A stretch of 36,193 bases of DNA from Anaerobutyricum faecale (lineage in GTDB: Bacteria; Bacillota; Clostridia; Lachnospirales; Lachnospiraceae), in the NCBI GenBank assembly GCA_019119645.1, contig DWWR01000055.1, positions 1 through 36,193 of the forward strand, in the 5' to 3' direction. The position numbers and the translations under genes are program-made. Below are positions 24,559 through 32,711 of the stretch, piece by piece. Below the pieces are notes generated by a model, which was given only the letters and a program-made list of their open reading frames with translations, was not told where the DNA came from and searched no databases. How positions within the stretch are numbered: the first letter of the stretch is position 1; each line of letters begins with the position of its first letter.

Positions 24559-25560
24559 TTAATTCTGCCTGTGTATACACTCTTCGCTGACCAGCGGATA
24601 CCGTATCAGACGAATGCCGTCCAGATCCTCCCGGTGCATATCCACCGCTGTAATCTGATGATTGCCGTATGTGGTGTAATAATAGATTCCCATTCGGGTA
24701 TTACAGCAGGACGTGTAAATGGTCATCTCATACTCCTGTTCTCCCACCTGACAGCAGCCCTTTGTCTGCCCCACAGTCCCCAGAATATGAAAAAACTGGC
24801 CGACATTGTCCTCCTCGCTGTCCCCGGGTACGGCATGCATTCTTGTAAACACTGCCCGGACAAACCGGGAGCCGGAAGACAGATCCCCCGGAAGTCCCAG
24901 GGCGCCCATGCCCCGGCTGTAACTTTTGAGCGGCAGCCCGTCACAAAACAGATTCTCCGGCTCCCTGGCGGAGATATGCATGTAATCATTGAGACGGAAC
25001 ATCTGCTCCAAAAAAGGCGGATTATTGGTAAGGACTCCCGTGGGATTATCATAGATTTGCAGACCCTCCTTCACCGCTTCCACGACCACCGCCTTCTCCC
25101 TGTCTGCCAGCAGCCAGTGGAGCGGCGCCGGAGGCAGATTCTCAGCAAAGGCGTCGTCAGTCACCGTCAACCGCTCCAGTCGTTTCTTCGCTTCTTCTAC
25201 GCTGGCGCACTGTCCCAGAATCCACGGGATCATCTCAAACTGCGCCACATGGTCTCTCCCGGATACCGCTCTCACAAATTTCGGATAATACGCATTTCCC
25301 ACAAAATTAAGCCCTGCCATGGCAAGCCCCTTCTCATTGACCGCGTCATAGTAAAGGGGATACGCCCGACGAACCGAAAGCGACTCTCCCGCACAGGCCA
25401 TGCCGATGACAGCATAATGGTTGTGCATAGTCTCCATATGTCGGAACACAAAGGGATAATTTCTCGGTGTGATGATGACTTCCTCGCCCCGGGAAATCGT
25501 ATCATCCAGTGTCCGTCCGAAATAAAAATCTTTTGCTGTAAAAGTAATGGCTGTACACAT
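24559..25560 (-). CDS. Choloylglycine hydrolase family protein (bile salt hydrolase or penicillin V acylase)
   Basis: A 333-residue Ntn hydrolase. After removal of Met1, Cys2 becomes the catalytic nucleophile. The other family residues align by eye: Arg16, Asp19, Asn85 (in MAGLNF), Asn179 (VLTNNPPF) and Arg232 (GSRFVR). Length and the LGLPGDLSSGSRF block fit bile salt hydrolases such as that of Clostridium perfringens. These enzymes cut the amide between a bile acid and glycine or taurine in the gut. Penicillin V acylase activity cannot be excluded. No signal peptide is seen, so it is cytoplasmic. AGGAGG precedes the ATG. Confidence 0.85.
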   Translation of the reverse strand: MCTAITFTAKDFYFGRTLDDTISRGEEVIITPRNYPFVFRHMETMHNHYAVIGMACAGESLSVRRAYPLYYDAVNEKGLAMAGLNFVGNAYYPKFVRAVSGRDHVAQFEMIPWILGQCASVEEAKKRLERLTVTDDAFAENLPPAPLHWLLADREKAVVVEAVKEGLQIYDNPTGVLTNNPPFLEQMFRLNDYMHISAREPENLFCDGLPLKSYSRGMGALGLPGDLSSGSRFVRAVFTRMHAVPGDSEEDNVGQFFHILGTVGQTKGCCQVGEQEYEMTIYTSCCNTRMGIYYYTTYGNHQITAVDMHREDLDGIRLIRYPLVSEECIHRQN

Positions 25561-25752
25561 GCTGCTTCCTCCTCACATCCTATCTTCCATACCTGCTTTA
25601 TATTTTTATATTACTAGTTGTTTATATTTCCGCACATTTTATGCATACCCCACGGGAGATTACCGCAGAACACTTATGATTTCACAAAAATACTGTCCTT
25701 TACGAAATAACAAAAACGTACTTTTCTGCAAAACATAGTTCCCTGTAAAATA
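25561..25752. other. Upstream region of the choloylglycine hydrolase gene
   Basis: No gene is seen in this AT-rich stretch. It should hold the promoter of the hydrolase gene, since a bidirectional hairpin lies further upstream. Several TATAAA-like hexamers near 25600-25620 could serve as -10 elements; no single choice is convincing. Confidence 0.35.
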
Positions 25753-25849
25753 ATAAAAAGGCATCCGTTCATAGATTGTCACAAAGAAACTCTTTTCCCG
25801 GCCCTTCCGGCCCCTGAAAGCTTCCTCTCTCCAGTACAGATGCCTTTTT
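25753..25849 (-). terminator. Long-loop bidirectional terminator or structured element
   Basis: AAAAAGGCATC and GATGCCTTTTT are exact inverted arms enclosing about 75 bases. The T runs follow the hairpin in both directions (CTTTTTATTATTTT on the minus strand). The loop holds a further GGCC-GGAAG-GGCC hairpin and purine-rich runs. It lies about 105 bases past the alcohol dehydrogenase stop and probably ends that transcript. The large loop is unusual for a plain terminator. Confidence 0.55.
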
Positions 25850-25953
25850 CGATCTTCAATTATATTATTTATATTATTCGCACTGCCGTTTTCCCGACAG
25901 CCGCTTCTTTTAACGGGAGTATTTCATTCCTCCTGTTTTGTGGTATACAGCTC

Positions 25954-27108
25954 TCACGCAAAATATGCGTTGAGGAATACTTTCTCCACATCCTCCACCG
26001 TTGCCTTCCGTGGATTCTCCGGCATGCCAGTATCTTTCATGGCATTTTTCGATAATTCCTCCACGTCTGCCGGTTTAAACGCCGTATCAGACAGCTTCGG
26101 AATCCCGATGGTTTTCTCCAATTCTTCGATATAGAGAATAGCCGCATAAGCTGCCTGCGTCTTCGTCAGTTTGCTCACATCAAATCCAAATGCCTGTGCC
26201 ACATCCGCATAGCGCTCCGGACAGGATGGCAGATTATACTTCATCACATACGGAAGCAGGATCGCATTGGCCACACCGTGAGGCGTATCATAAAATCCGC
26301 CCAGCTGGTGCGCCATGGCATGTACCATGCCAAGACCGGCGTTGGAAAATGCCAGGCCACCCATGTACTGTGCCCAGCACATGTTGGTACGGGCTTCCAT
26401 ATCTGTTCCGTCCTTCACCGCTCTCTCCAGATATTGGCCGATCAGCCGGATGGCTTCCAGAGCAATACCATCGGTAAACGGGCAGCGTGAGTTCGCCACA
26501 TAAGCTTCAATGGCGTGAGTCAGAGCGTCCATACCGGTGGCCGCCGTCAGCGCCGGAGGCATCCCCACCATCATAGTCGGGTCATTGACAGCCAGGTATG
26601 CCAGGGAATTGCTGTCCACCATGAGCATCTTACTCTTTCTCACCTCGTCGGTCACCACAAAAGCTCTGGTCACCTCCGAACCGGTTCCCGCCGTGGTATT
26701 GACCGCGATCAGCGGCTGTCCCTTTTTCTCCGACAACTCCAGTCCGTTATAATCTTCGATCTTTCCGCCGTTGGTGGCAAGAATGCTGACCGCTTTCGCC
26801 ACGTCGATAGGCGAGCCGCCGCCGATTCCGATGATATAATCACAATTCTCCCTGTCATAAGCCGCCTTCGCCTGATTGACAATGGATACCGTCGGATTTG
26901 GTTTTACATCGGAAAAAATGGCATAAGGCCTTCCTGCCTTGTCCAGCACATCAGTCACCATCTTGACCGTTCCGATCTGCACCAGACCTTCATCGGTCAC
27001 GATCAGTGCCTTCTTTCCGCCAAAATGATCCACATGCCTCGGTATCTCGTTGATACAGCCTTCACCGATGATCGTGTGTACCGGCTGATATAATTCCTTA
27101 AAATTCAT
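25954..27108 (-). CDS. Iron-containing alcohol dehydrogenase
   Basis: A 384-residue group III dehydrogenase. The nucleotide-binding GGGSPID motif (96-102) and the iron ligands Asp194, His198, His263 and His277 (GMDALTHAIE and GMVHAMAHQLGGFYDTPHG) are intact. Relatives include 1,3-propanediol dehydrogenase, lactaldehyde reductase (FucO) and butanol dehydrogenases. Such enzymes reduce an aldehyde with NAD(P)H in fermentation; the substrate is unknown. The frame runs to 27288, but the ATG at 27108 has GGAGGAG 8 bases upstream and starts the conserved domain (MNFKELYQP). It stands alone, with a palindromic upstream site. Confidence 0.9.
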   Translation of the reverse strand: MNFKELYQPVHTIIGEGCINEIPRHVDHFGGKKALIVTDEGLVQIGTVKMVTDVLDKAGRPYAIFSDVKPNPTVSIVNQAKAAYDRENCDYIIGIGGGSPIDVAKAVSILATNGGKIEDYNGLELSEKKGQPLIAVNTTAGTGSEVTRAFVVTDEVRKSKMLMVDSNSLAYLAVNDPTMMVGMPPALTAATGMDALTHAIEAYVANSRCPFTDGIALEAIRLIGQYLERAVKDGTDMEARTNMCWAQYMGGLAFSNAGLGMVHAMAHQLGGFYDTPHGVANAILLPYVMKYNLPSCPERYADVAQAFGFDVSKLTKTQAAYAAILYIEELEKTIGIPKLSDTAFKPADVEELSKNAMKDTGMPENPRKATVEDVEKVFLNAYFA

Positions 27109-27246
27109 CGCAATTCTCCTCCCGTATTCTGTCCATACTGTTCTCCAGCCATCCGCTGTCCCGCCATCCGGACAGACAGAACTTTCTTGCCTATAGCATA
27201 ACATATTTACAAAATCACAGGAAAGGGAATAATCCATCCTTTTTGT

Positions 27247-27258
27247 GTAATATATTAC
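27247..27258. promoter_or_regulatory. Palindrome upstream of the alcohol dehydrogenase gene
   Basis: GTAATATATTAC is a perfect 12-bp palindrome about 140 bases before the start codon, extended by partly symmetric TG and CA flanks. It may be an operator for a dimeric regulator. AT-rich palindromes also arise by chance. Confidence 0.3.
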
Positions 27259-27347
27259 TGCAAAAGAATACAGGAAACAGGAACGCACAGTATCCGTCAG
27301 GGAACAGAAACCAAATACATATCCGTCACACGCGGCTTTACATTTCC

Positions 27348-28058
27348 TCAGACAATGCTATTTAATTTACTCACAGAAATGTAATTGCCAAGCAGCGCCT
27401 CTGCATCGGTACCCTCCGGCGCACTCTTTTTCTTTTTGTGAATGGAATTTGCCATATAGATATTCTCATCCATCTTTTCCAGTTCAAAGCGGTCATGGTA
27501 GAACTCCAGCTTCGCCGGAATCCGGTCGTAAAGGGTTCCCTTCACTTCTTCCGCCGCGCAGTTAGGAAAATTCACATTCCAGATCTGCTCCTCTCCGATC
27601 TTCTGTTTCAGGAGAATCTCCGTCAGCTCCCCGAAATATTTTTCCACCACGGCGTAGTCCGCGGTATCATCCTGGGAGTAGGCGATGGCCGGCACACCGT
27701 GCACCAGCGCCTCCATGGCGGCTCCCACAGTCCCCGAATACAGAATCTCATAGCCGATATTATATCCTTTATTGATACCGGAAAATACCACATCCGGCTT
27801 CTCTTTCAGTACATTTCCAATGGCAAGCTTCACGCAGTCCGCCGGTGTACCGTCAATACTGTAAGCTTCCACATCTTCCACCGGAAAATCTACCTTCGCA
27901 ATCTCCATACCCAGATCTACCGTGATCCGGTGGGACATGCCGCTGCACTGGCTCTTCGGCGCTGCCACCGTCACCTCTCCAAACTGTCTGGCCAGCTCCG
28001 CCAGCTTCCGGATCCCCGGCGCCTGAATACCGTCATCATTTACCACTAATATTCTCAT
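27348..28058 (-). CDS. surE: 5'/3'-nucleotidase SurE
   Basis: A 236-residue protein of the SurE family. The metal site is complete: MRILVVNDDG (Asp8, Asp9), Ser39 in APKSQCSGMSHRIT and Asn96 in VFSGINKG. The family block YSGTVGAAMEA follows. SurE removes phosphate from nucleoside 5'- and 3'-monophosphates and some polyphosphates, and is associated with stationary-phase survival. Length is normal. AAGGGGTG precedes the ATG. It is read toward the alcohol dehydrogenase gene, 239 bases away, and the two are probably separate. Confidence 0.93.
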   Translation of the reverse strand: MRILVVNDDGIQAPGIRKLAELARQFGEVTVAAPKSQCSGMSHRITVDLGMEIAKVDFPVEDVEAYSIDGTPADCVKLAIGNVLKEKPDVVFSGINKGYNIGYEILYSGTVGAAMEALVHGVPAIAYSQDDTADYAVVEKYFGELTEILLKQKIGEEQIWNVNFPNCAAEEVKGTLYDRIPAKLEFYHDRFELEKMDENIYMANSIHKKKKSAPEGTDAEALLGNYISVSKLNSIV

Positions 28059-28218
28059 ATGTACACCCCTTTTATTTTTCCTGTTATGTTCTCACACATA
28101 TCCTACTATAGTAAATGATGCCCGGCAATGCAAGGGGTAGATTTGGCTAATCACAGAATTTTATTTGGATTTTATTGGAATTTTACTTATCTTTTCATTT
28201 ATTTGCAACTCGTTTACC

Positions 28219-29586
28219 TCACCCCAGTTCGCTCACATCTACGATGTAAGCTTCCTTGCCGTTAGTGAGCAGCAGTTTCTTCTCACTGACTGTCAGATAC
28301 ATTTCTACATCAAAATATAATTCTTTTGGTATATGTATTTTCATGAAAGTCTGCTGATCCAGATTCACAAGGCAATATGCCGTTCCCGGCTGGTCTCCGT
28401 CATCTTCATCGTAGCCGAACAAAAAATAGCTGCCTGTACCGCTCAGTATACCCACATTTTTATCGACGCCATCTATGGTAAAAGATTCTCCGGTGACAAT
28501 ATTATCAAACCGCAGCGTATTGCCTTCTGTCTTATAATCCCATTCCAGATCAAGGTCTGAGGCACCCGGATATTTCTCCAGAATCTCTCCGGTATGAAGA
28601 TCGATCTTATAGGTCTGCGAATCCATCCAGAAAGAACCGTCCGGCAATTTTGTTTCAATGGAATCGCCATATGCCAGCACTGTGTAGGTATCCAGGAACT
28701 TAATCTCATCTGTATGAAGATTCCCCAGAAGGCTGTCTATCCTTTTCTCCGTCCGGGCCTCTATATCAAACACAGACCAATATTCAGCGGAGCGATGATT
28801 GCACAGAATGATCTTTCCATCCGGTGACATGAGGAAGTTGCATATCATTTTATCGTTGGAGATTTTTGTCACTTCCTCTGTCCGAAGATTGATCTCCACC
28901 AGGCACTCTTTTTGCACAATGGTGTCTTCTCCCACATGCCACAAATCCGCATAAACGATATCTCCATTTTTGTAATGAAACAGTCCGCCAAAATCCCCCG
29001 TTCCATTAAATCCCAGCACTTCGTTTCCGATAACAGCATACTCAAAAGAGTAAGGCACGCCGTCATACTCTCCCCGGAATGAATATACCGGCAGTTCCCG
29101 CAGCCCATTACCCTGAATGGCGTAGACTTTATCGACGATTTCATCTTCCCCGTCATTCTCATAATGCACCTTGCAGACAAAGCTTTCGTTCACTCCATAA
29201 ATCTGCATTCCTTCCTCCAGTGTAAGCATCTGGTTCTCATCCGCCGGGATATCCGGCTGGCTGGTCTCGCCACTGCCTTCTTTCGTACCATCTGCTCCGC
29301 CGATATTTAGCTCCGTCACCTCATGGCCGGAAAACATATCAAACAGCCACTCCCGGAAGGCATCCGACGCCGTTGCCAGGACCGATACACTCATTCCCAA
29401 TATCACAATACACAGCAGGACAGCGGCCGCTGTCCGGAAGGCGGCGCTGTGTCTCCACAGGCGGGGGATCCATCCGTTCGGGGAAAGACCCTTTTTCTCC
29501 AGATTTTTTTCTATCCTTTCTGCCGTTTTTTCAATGTATTCGTCTTTACATTGATGGATGGCCTCATATAAATCTTTTCCCGTCAT
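28219..29586 (-). CDS. Membrane anti-sigma factor with propeller-like sensor, copy 1
   Basis: A 455-residue protein whose ATG overlaps the ECF sigma stop as ATGA, the standard arrangement for a cognate anti-sigma factor. Residues 1-45 are cytoplasmic and presumably bind the sigma factor. A membrane helix spans about 50-71. A linker with Gly, Ser and acidic residues follows (about 95-118). The rest (about 120-455) is extracytoplasmic with repeated beta-strand patterns such as DGKIILCNHRSAEYWSVFD and KKLLLTNGKEAYIVDV, resembling a WD40/TolB-like propeller. There is no zinc HxxxCxxC motif. The paralogue at 30241-31656 has an almost identical N-terminus but a diverged sensor. Confidence 0.78.
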   Translation of the reverse strand: MTGKDLYEAIHQCKDEYIEKTAERIEKNLEKKGLSPNGWIPRLWRHSAAFRTAAAVLLCIVILGMSVSVLATASDAFREWLFDMFSGHEVTELNIGGADGTKEGSGETSQPDIPADENQMLTLEEGMQIYGVNESFVCKVHYENDGEDEIVDKVYAIQGNGLRELPVYSFRGEYDGVPYSFEYAVIGNEVLGFNGTGDFGGLFHYKNGDIVYADLWHVGEDTIVQKECLVEINLRTEEVTKISNDKMICNFLMSPDGKIILCNHRSAEYWSVFDIEARTEKRIDSLLGNLHTDEIKFLDTYTVLAYGDSIETKLPDGSFWMDSQTYKIDLHTGEILEKYPGASDLDLEWDYKTEGNTLRFDNIVTGESFTIDGVDKNVGILSGTGSYFLFGYDEDDGDQPGTAYCLVNLDQQTFMKIHIPKELYFDVEMYLTVSEKKLLLTNGKEAYIVDVSELG

Positions 29587-30140
29587 ATGTCATAGCCCTC
29601 CTTCCTAAGATATTTTCTCAGCTGTTCCCGGATTCTTGAAAGCCGCATGGATGCAGTTTTCTTTGAAATGCCGTGCCGCTCTCCGATTTCTTCCAGAGAA
29701 CCGGCAAACCAGTACCTTTCCAGAAAGATATCCCGGTTATTGTCCGAAAGCTCTCCCAGGAACCGATTGACCGCTTTTACCAGCTCTTCCTTCATCACCG
29801 CATCATCAATGGCCGCTCCACGGCCCGCGCAGTCGTTCAGCTCCTCCAGCGACTGCTCGTACATGCATTTTCTTTTCAATGCATGGTTATGGGTAAACCT
29901 TTTCAGGGAAAGATTTTTGACGATCCGGCACACATACGCTTTGAAAAACTTCGGCCACTGCGGCGGCAGTGTGTTCCACACCGCCAGCCAGCTGTCATTG
30001 ATAACCTCCTCGCTGTCCCGCCTGTCGTCCACAATTCCCATGGACAGGCTGCGGCATAACTTTCCATACTTGATATCCGTCTCCTCGATTGCTCTTTCTG
30101 ACCGCTCCCAGTACAAAGCGATGATATCTTTATCCTCCAT
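29583..30140 (-). CDS. ECF-type RNA polymerase sigma factor, copy 1
   Basis: A 185-residue sigma factor. Region 2 lies at about 18-85 (RRDSEEVINDSWLAVWNTLP, the -10 recognition and core-binding helices). Region 4 lies at about 122-178, with the helix-turn-helix SLEEIGERHGISKKTASMRL for the -35 element. The type is common in Lachnospiraceae. It differs from the copy at 31653-32210 at only four positions (5, 85, 119 and 123), none in the recognition helix, so both should use the same promoters. GGAGGTGAGGAG precedes the ATG. Confidence 0.92.
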   Translation of the reverse strand: MEDKDIIALYWERSERAIEETDIKYGKLCRSLSMGIVDDRRDSEEVINDSWLAVWNTLPPQWPKFFKAYVCRIVKNLSLKRFTHNHALKRKCMYEQSLEELNDCAGRGAAIDDAVMKEELVKAVNRFLGELSDNNRDIFLERYWFAGSLEEIGERHGISKKTASMRLSRIREQLRKYLRKEGYDI

Positions 30141-30240
30141 CTCCTCACCTCCGTGATGTCTGAATGTGCACTTTAAACCTATGGAATTCGATAAATCAAA
30201 ACTGAAAATTATACATTTACTGTCATAAATGAATTTTATT

Positions 30241-31656
30241 TCACTCCAACTCGCTCACATCCACAATATACGCTTCCGTTTCATTGACCAGCAGAAGTTT
30301 TTTCTCGGCGCCTGCCAGATACATTTCCACATCAAAATGCATTTCCTGTGGTACGTCAATTTTCATAAAAGTTTTCTTTGCCAGATTTACCAGAAAATAC
30401 GGCGAATTGCTTTCTTCCTTATCACCATACATCGCATAATCTCCTGCGTTTCCCAGAAAATGTGTTTCTTTGTCAGCTCCTTCAATAGAAAATGTTTCTC
30501 CCGTGACAATATTGGTGAGCTCCAGGGTATTCTTTTTCACAGAACTGTTCCACTCCATATCTGCTTCCCCATATCCCGGATAGGTTTCCAGTACCTGACC
30601 GGTGCGAAGATCCACTTTGCAGGTCTGCGCCTGTGTCCGGATTCCGTCATCCGTTTTTTCCACCAAATCTTCACCAAAAGTAAGAATCGTGGTATCATCA
30701 AGAAATTCTATTTCGTCACCTCGGGCATAAGCATTGATTGCTTCTATCTTTTTCTCCGTTTTTTCTTTAAGATCAAAAACGGTCCAGTATCCATCTGCCC
30801 GGTAATTACATAAGATTACTTTTCCTCCGGGTGACATCGTACAGTCCGCATATACGTTGTCACCGGACAGCTTCTCCATTTCTCCGGTTTCCAGATTCAG
30901 TTTTGCGATACATTCTTTATAATCTTCTCCATCATCCGACAGTTGTAGATAAACGGATTTTCCATCGAAGTAAGAAAAAACCTCATTTATGGCTCCTTCC
31001 AGATTAAAGCCATGGATTTCCTGATGACAAATCGCATATTCAAAGGAAAAAGGCACGCCATCATATTCACCCTGGAAGGAATGCACCGGCAGTTCTTTCA
31101 ACCCATTTCCCTGCACCCCATATATGCGGCCAATCCTCACATTTTCTGTCTTATCGTCGTAATAGGTTTCTGCTACAACCGTTTCCTTATCTCCGAACAC
31201 AAGCATATTATCTTTCAGCGAAATTCTGTGGTTCTCATCCGCCGGGATATCCGGCTGGCTGGTCTCGCCGCTGCTTTTCTTTGAACTATCTTGTCCGCTG
31301 TCTGTCGCATTCGTTCTGTATCCGTCTGTGCTGTCTGTATCACCTGGCTCTTTCGTACCATCTGCTCCACCGATATTTAGCTCCGTCACCTCATGGCCGG
31401 AAAACATATCAAACAGCCACTCCCGGAAGGCATCCGACGTCGTTGCCAGGACCGATATACTCATTCCCAATATCACAATACACAGCAGGACAGTGGCCGC
31501 TGTCCGGAAGGCGGCGCTGTGTCTCCACAGGCGGGGGATCCATCCGTTCGGGGAAAGATCCCTTTTCTCCAGATTTTTTTCTATCCTTTTCGCTGTTTTT
31601 TCAATGCATTCGTCGTCACATTGATGGATAGCCTCATATAAATCCTTTCCCGTCAT
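30241..31656 (-). CDS. Membrane anti-sigma factor with propeller-like sensor, copy 2
   Basis: A 471-residue paralogue of the protein at 28219-29586, overlapping the second sigma gene by four bases in the same way. The first 102 residues differ at about eight positions. After TKE it has a net 24-residue insertion rich in Thr, Asp and Ser (bases about 31273-31347). The sensor domain from about residue 145 keeps the framework (GLKELPVHSFQGEYDGVPFSFEYA and the terminal EAYIVDVSELE) but shares only about half of its residues by eye. This suggests a different stimulus feeding into the same sigma output. Confidence 0.78.
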   Translation of the reverse strand: MTGKDLYEAIHQCDDECIEKTAKRIEKNLEKRDLSPNGWIPRLWRHSAAFRTAATVLLCIVILGMSISVLATTSDAFREWLFDMFSGHEVTELNIGGADGTKEPGDTDSTDGYRTNATDSGQDSSKKSSGETSQPDIPADENHRISLKDNMLVFGDKETVVAETYYDDKTENVRIGRIYGVQGNGLKELPVHSFQGEYDGVPFSFEYAICHQEIHGFNLEGAINEVFSYFDGKSVYLQLSDDGEDYKECIAKLNLETGEMEKLSGDNVYADCTMSPGGKVILCNYRADGYWTVFDLKEKTEKKIEAINAYARGDEIEFLDDTTILTFGEDLVEKTDDGIRTQAQTCKVDLRTGQVLETYPGYGEADMEWNSSVKKNTLELTNIVTGETFSIEGADKETHFLGNAGDYAMYGDKEESNSPYFLVNLAKKTFMKIDVPQEMHFDVEMYLAGAEKKLLLVNETEAYIVDVSELE

Positions 31657-32210
31657 ATGTCATAGCCCTCCTTCCTAAGATATTTTCTCAGCTGTTCCCG
31701 GATTCTTGAAAGCCGCATGGATGCGGTTTTCTTTGAAATGCCGTGCCGCTCTCCGATTTCTTCCAGAGACCCGGCAAACCAGTACCTTTCCAGAAAGATA
31801 TCCCGGTTATTGTCCGAAAGCTCTCCCAGGAACCGATTGACCACTTTTACCAGATCTTCCTTCATCACCGCATCGTCAATGGCCGCTCCACGGCCCGCGC
31901 AGTCGTTCAGCTCTTCCAGCGACTGCTCATACATGCATTTTCTTTTCAATGCATGGTCGTGGGTAAACCTTTTCAGAGAAAGATTTTTGACAATCCGGCA
32001 CACATACGCTTTGAAAAACTTCGGCCACTGCGGCGGCAGTGTGTTCCACACCGCCAGCCAGCTGTCATTGATGACCTCCTCGCTGTCCCGCCTGTCGTCC
32101 ACGATTCCCATGGACAGGCTGCGGCACAACTTTCCATACTTGATATCCGTTTCCTCGATTGCTCTCTCTGACCGCTCCCAGTATAAAGCGATGATCTCTT
32201 TATCCTCCAT
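31653..32210 (-). CDS. ECF-type RNA polymerase sigma factor, copy 2
   Basis: A 185-residue sigma factor, 181 of 185 residues identical to the copy at 29583-30140. The four differences (Asp5Glu, Asn85Asp, Glu119Asp, Ala123Val) are conservative. Region 2 and region 4 are intact. The near-identity of the sigma DNA compared with the divergence of the anti-sigma sensors points to a recent duplication or to ongoing gene conversion of the sigma part. Its upstream region, unlike that of copy 1, is a long repeat-rich gap. Confidence 0.92.
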   Translation of the reverse strand: MEDKEIIALYWERSERAIEETDIKYGKLCRSLSMGIVDDRRDSEEVINDSWLAVWNTLPPQWPKFFKAYVCRIVKNLSLKRFTHDHALKRKCMYEQSLEELNDCAGRGAAIDDAVMKEDLVKVVNRFLGELSDNNRDIFLERYWFAGSLEEIGERHGISKKTASMRLSRIREQLRKYLRKEGYDI

Positions 32211-32480
32211 CTCCTCACCTCCATGATGTCTGAATGTATATTTTCAGACTAGTGTACTGTATCATTCACAATTCGCAGAATGACGCAGAATGAATGAGAC
32301 AATGCACTAGATTTTTTTCATATTTTCCTCTTTCTGATGCACTTGCTGCGTCAATAATGACAGATTTGGAAGTTTACTTCCAAACTTTTCCACGTACGTT
32401 TCTGTTTTTCCTCTGTTTCCCATATATTTTACGACATATATGTAGTACGTCTAATAAATATATTGTATGAAAACCTCAGG

Positions 32481-32555
32481 CAGATGTCCATCTATTTTCA
32501 CTGAATGAATATCTATCTATTTCCGCAGAACAGATATCCATCTATTCTATAAGTA
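32481..32555. repeat. Three degenerate 25-bp tandem repeats
   Basis: Units at 32481, 32506 and 32531 share ATCTATT at exactly 25-base spacing, within patterns like CAGATGTCCATCTATTTTCA and CAGATATCCATCTATTCTAT. The spacing of about two and a half helical turns is compatible with either a protein-binding array or simple slippage. Confidence 0.6.
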
Positions 32556-32641
32556 CCACTCCGGCAGAGGAATCCACATAGTATTTTGAAAAATTTCAAA
32601 TATATTTTGGAAAATTTCGAACTGCCAGCTGCACTCTGCAT

Positions 32642-32657
32642 CTATCGAATTCGATAG
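32642..32657. promoter_or_regulatory. 16-bp palindrome shared with the copy 1 sigma promoter region
   Basis: CTATCGAATTCGATAG is a perfect palindrome. A near match, CTATGGAATTCGATAAATC, lies at 30179-30197, about 40 bases before the first sigma gene. Because the DNA around the two is otherwise unrelated, this may be a common operator. Confidence 0.35.
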
Positions 32658-32672
32658 ATTTAACATCAGAGA

Positions 32673-32711
32673 CAAAAGAAAAAGCAGGAAGTCCTTTTTG
32701 AGATTTCCTGC
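32673..32711 (-). terminator. Rho-independent terminator of the dsdA operon
   Basis: On the minus strand GCAGGAA and TTCCTGC form a stem followed by TTTTTCTTTTG. It lies about 150 bases past the dsdA stop, with a short open frame in between (see findings). Confidence 0.8.

Larger units (their letters stand above)
28219..32237 (-). repeat. Direct tandem duplication of the sigma/anti-sigma pair
   Basis: The two units lie head to tail with a period of 2070 bp measured between the sigma start codons. Similarity begins about 27 bases before each sigma ATG (through TGATGTCTGAATGT on the plus strand), stays near-identical through the anti-sigma membrane helix and falls off in the sensor region. The DNA beyond both ends is unrelated. 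The 16-residue difference between the anti-sigma proteins accounts for the different unit ends. Confidence 0.9.
32238..32672. other. Repeat- and dyad-rich intergenic region
   Basis: No gene is seen. Visible structures are: TCTGAA/TTCAGA around 32229-32248; CGCAGAATGA twice near 32274-32293; a perfect TTTGGAAG/CTTCCAAA hairpin (32365-32384); three 25-bp repeats (32481-32555); two TATTTTG-GAAAATTT-type repeats near 32581-32622; and the palindrome at 32642-32657. The promoter of the second sigma gene must lie in the right-to-left direction within this region. Confidence 0.5.

Noticed and set aside
24496..25617. Long plus-strand open frame (373 codons) opposite the choloylglycine hydrolase
   Set aside because: The minus-strand gene has intact catalytic residues and a ribosome site; the opposite frame has no recognisable domain and follows from codon bias.
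25753..25849. Possible glycine riboswitch because of GGAGAGA-like purines and a GGAAGG segment
   Set aside because: The conserved glycine-aptamer core and spacing are missing; only a loose resemblance.
32481..32555. CRISPR array
   Set aside because: Three degenerate units without distinct spacers and no cas genes in the window.
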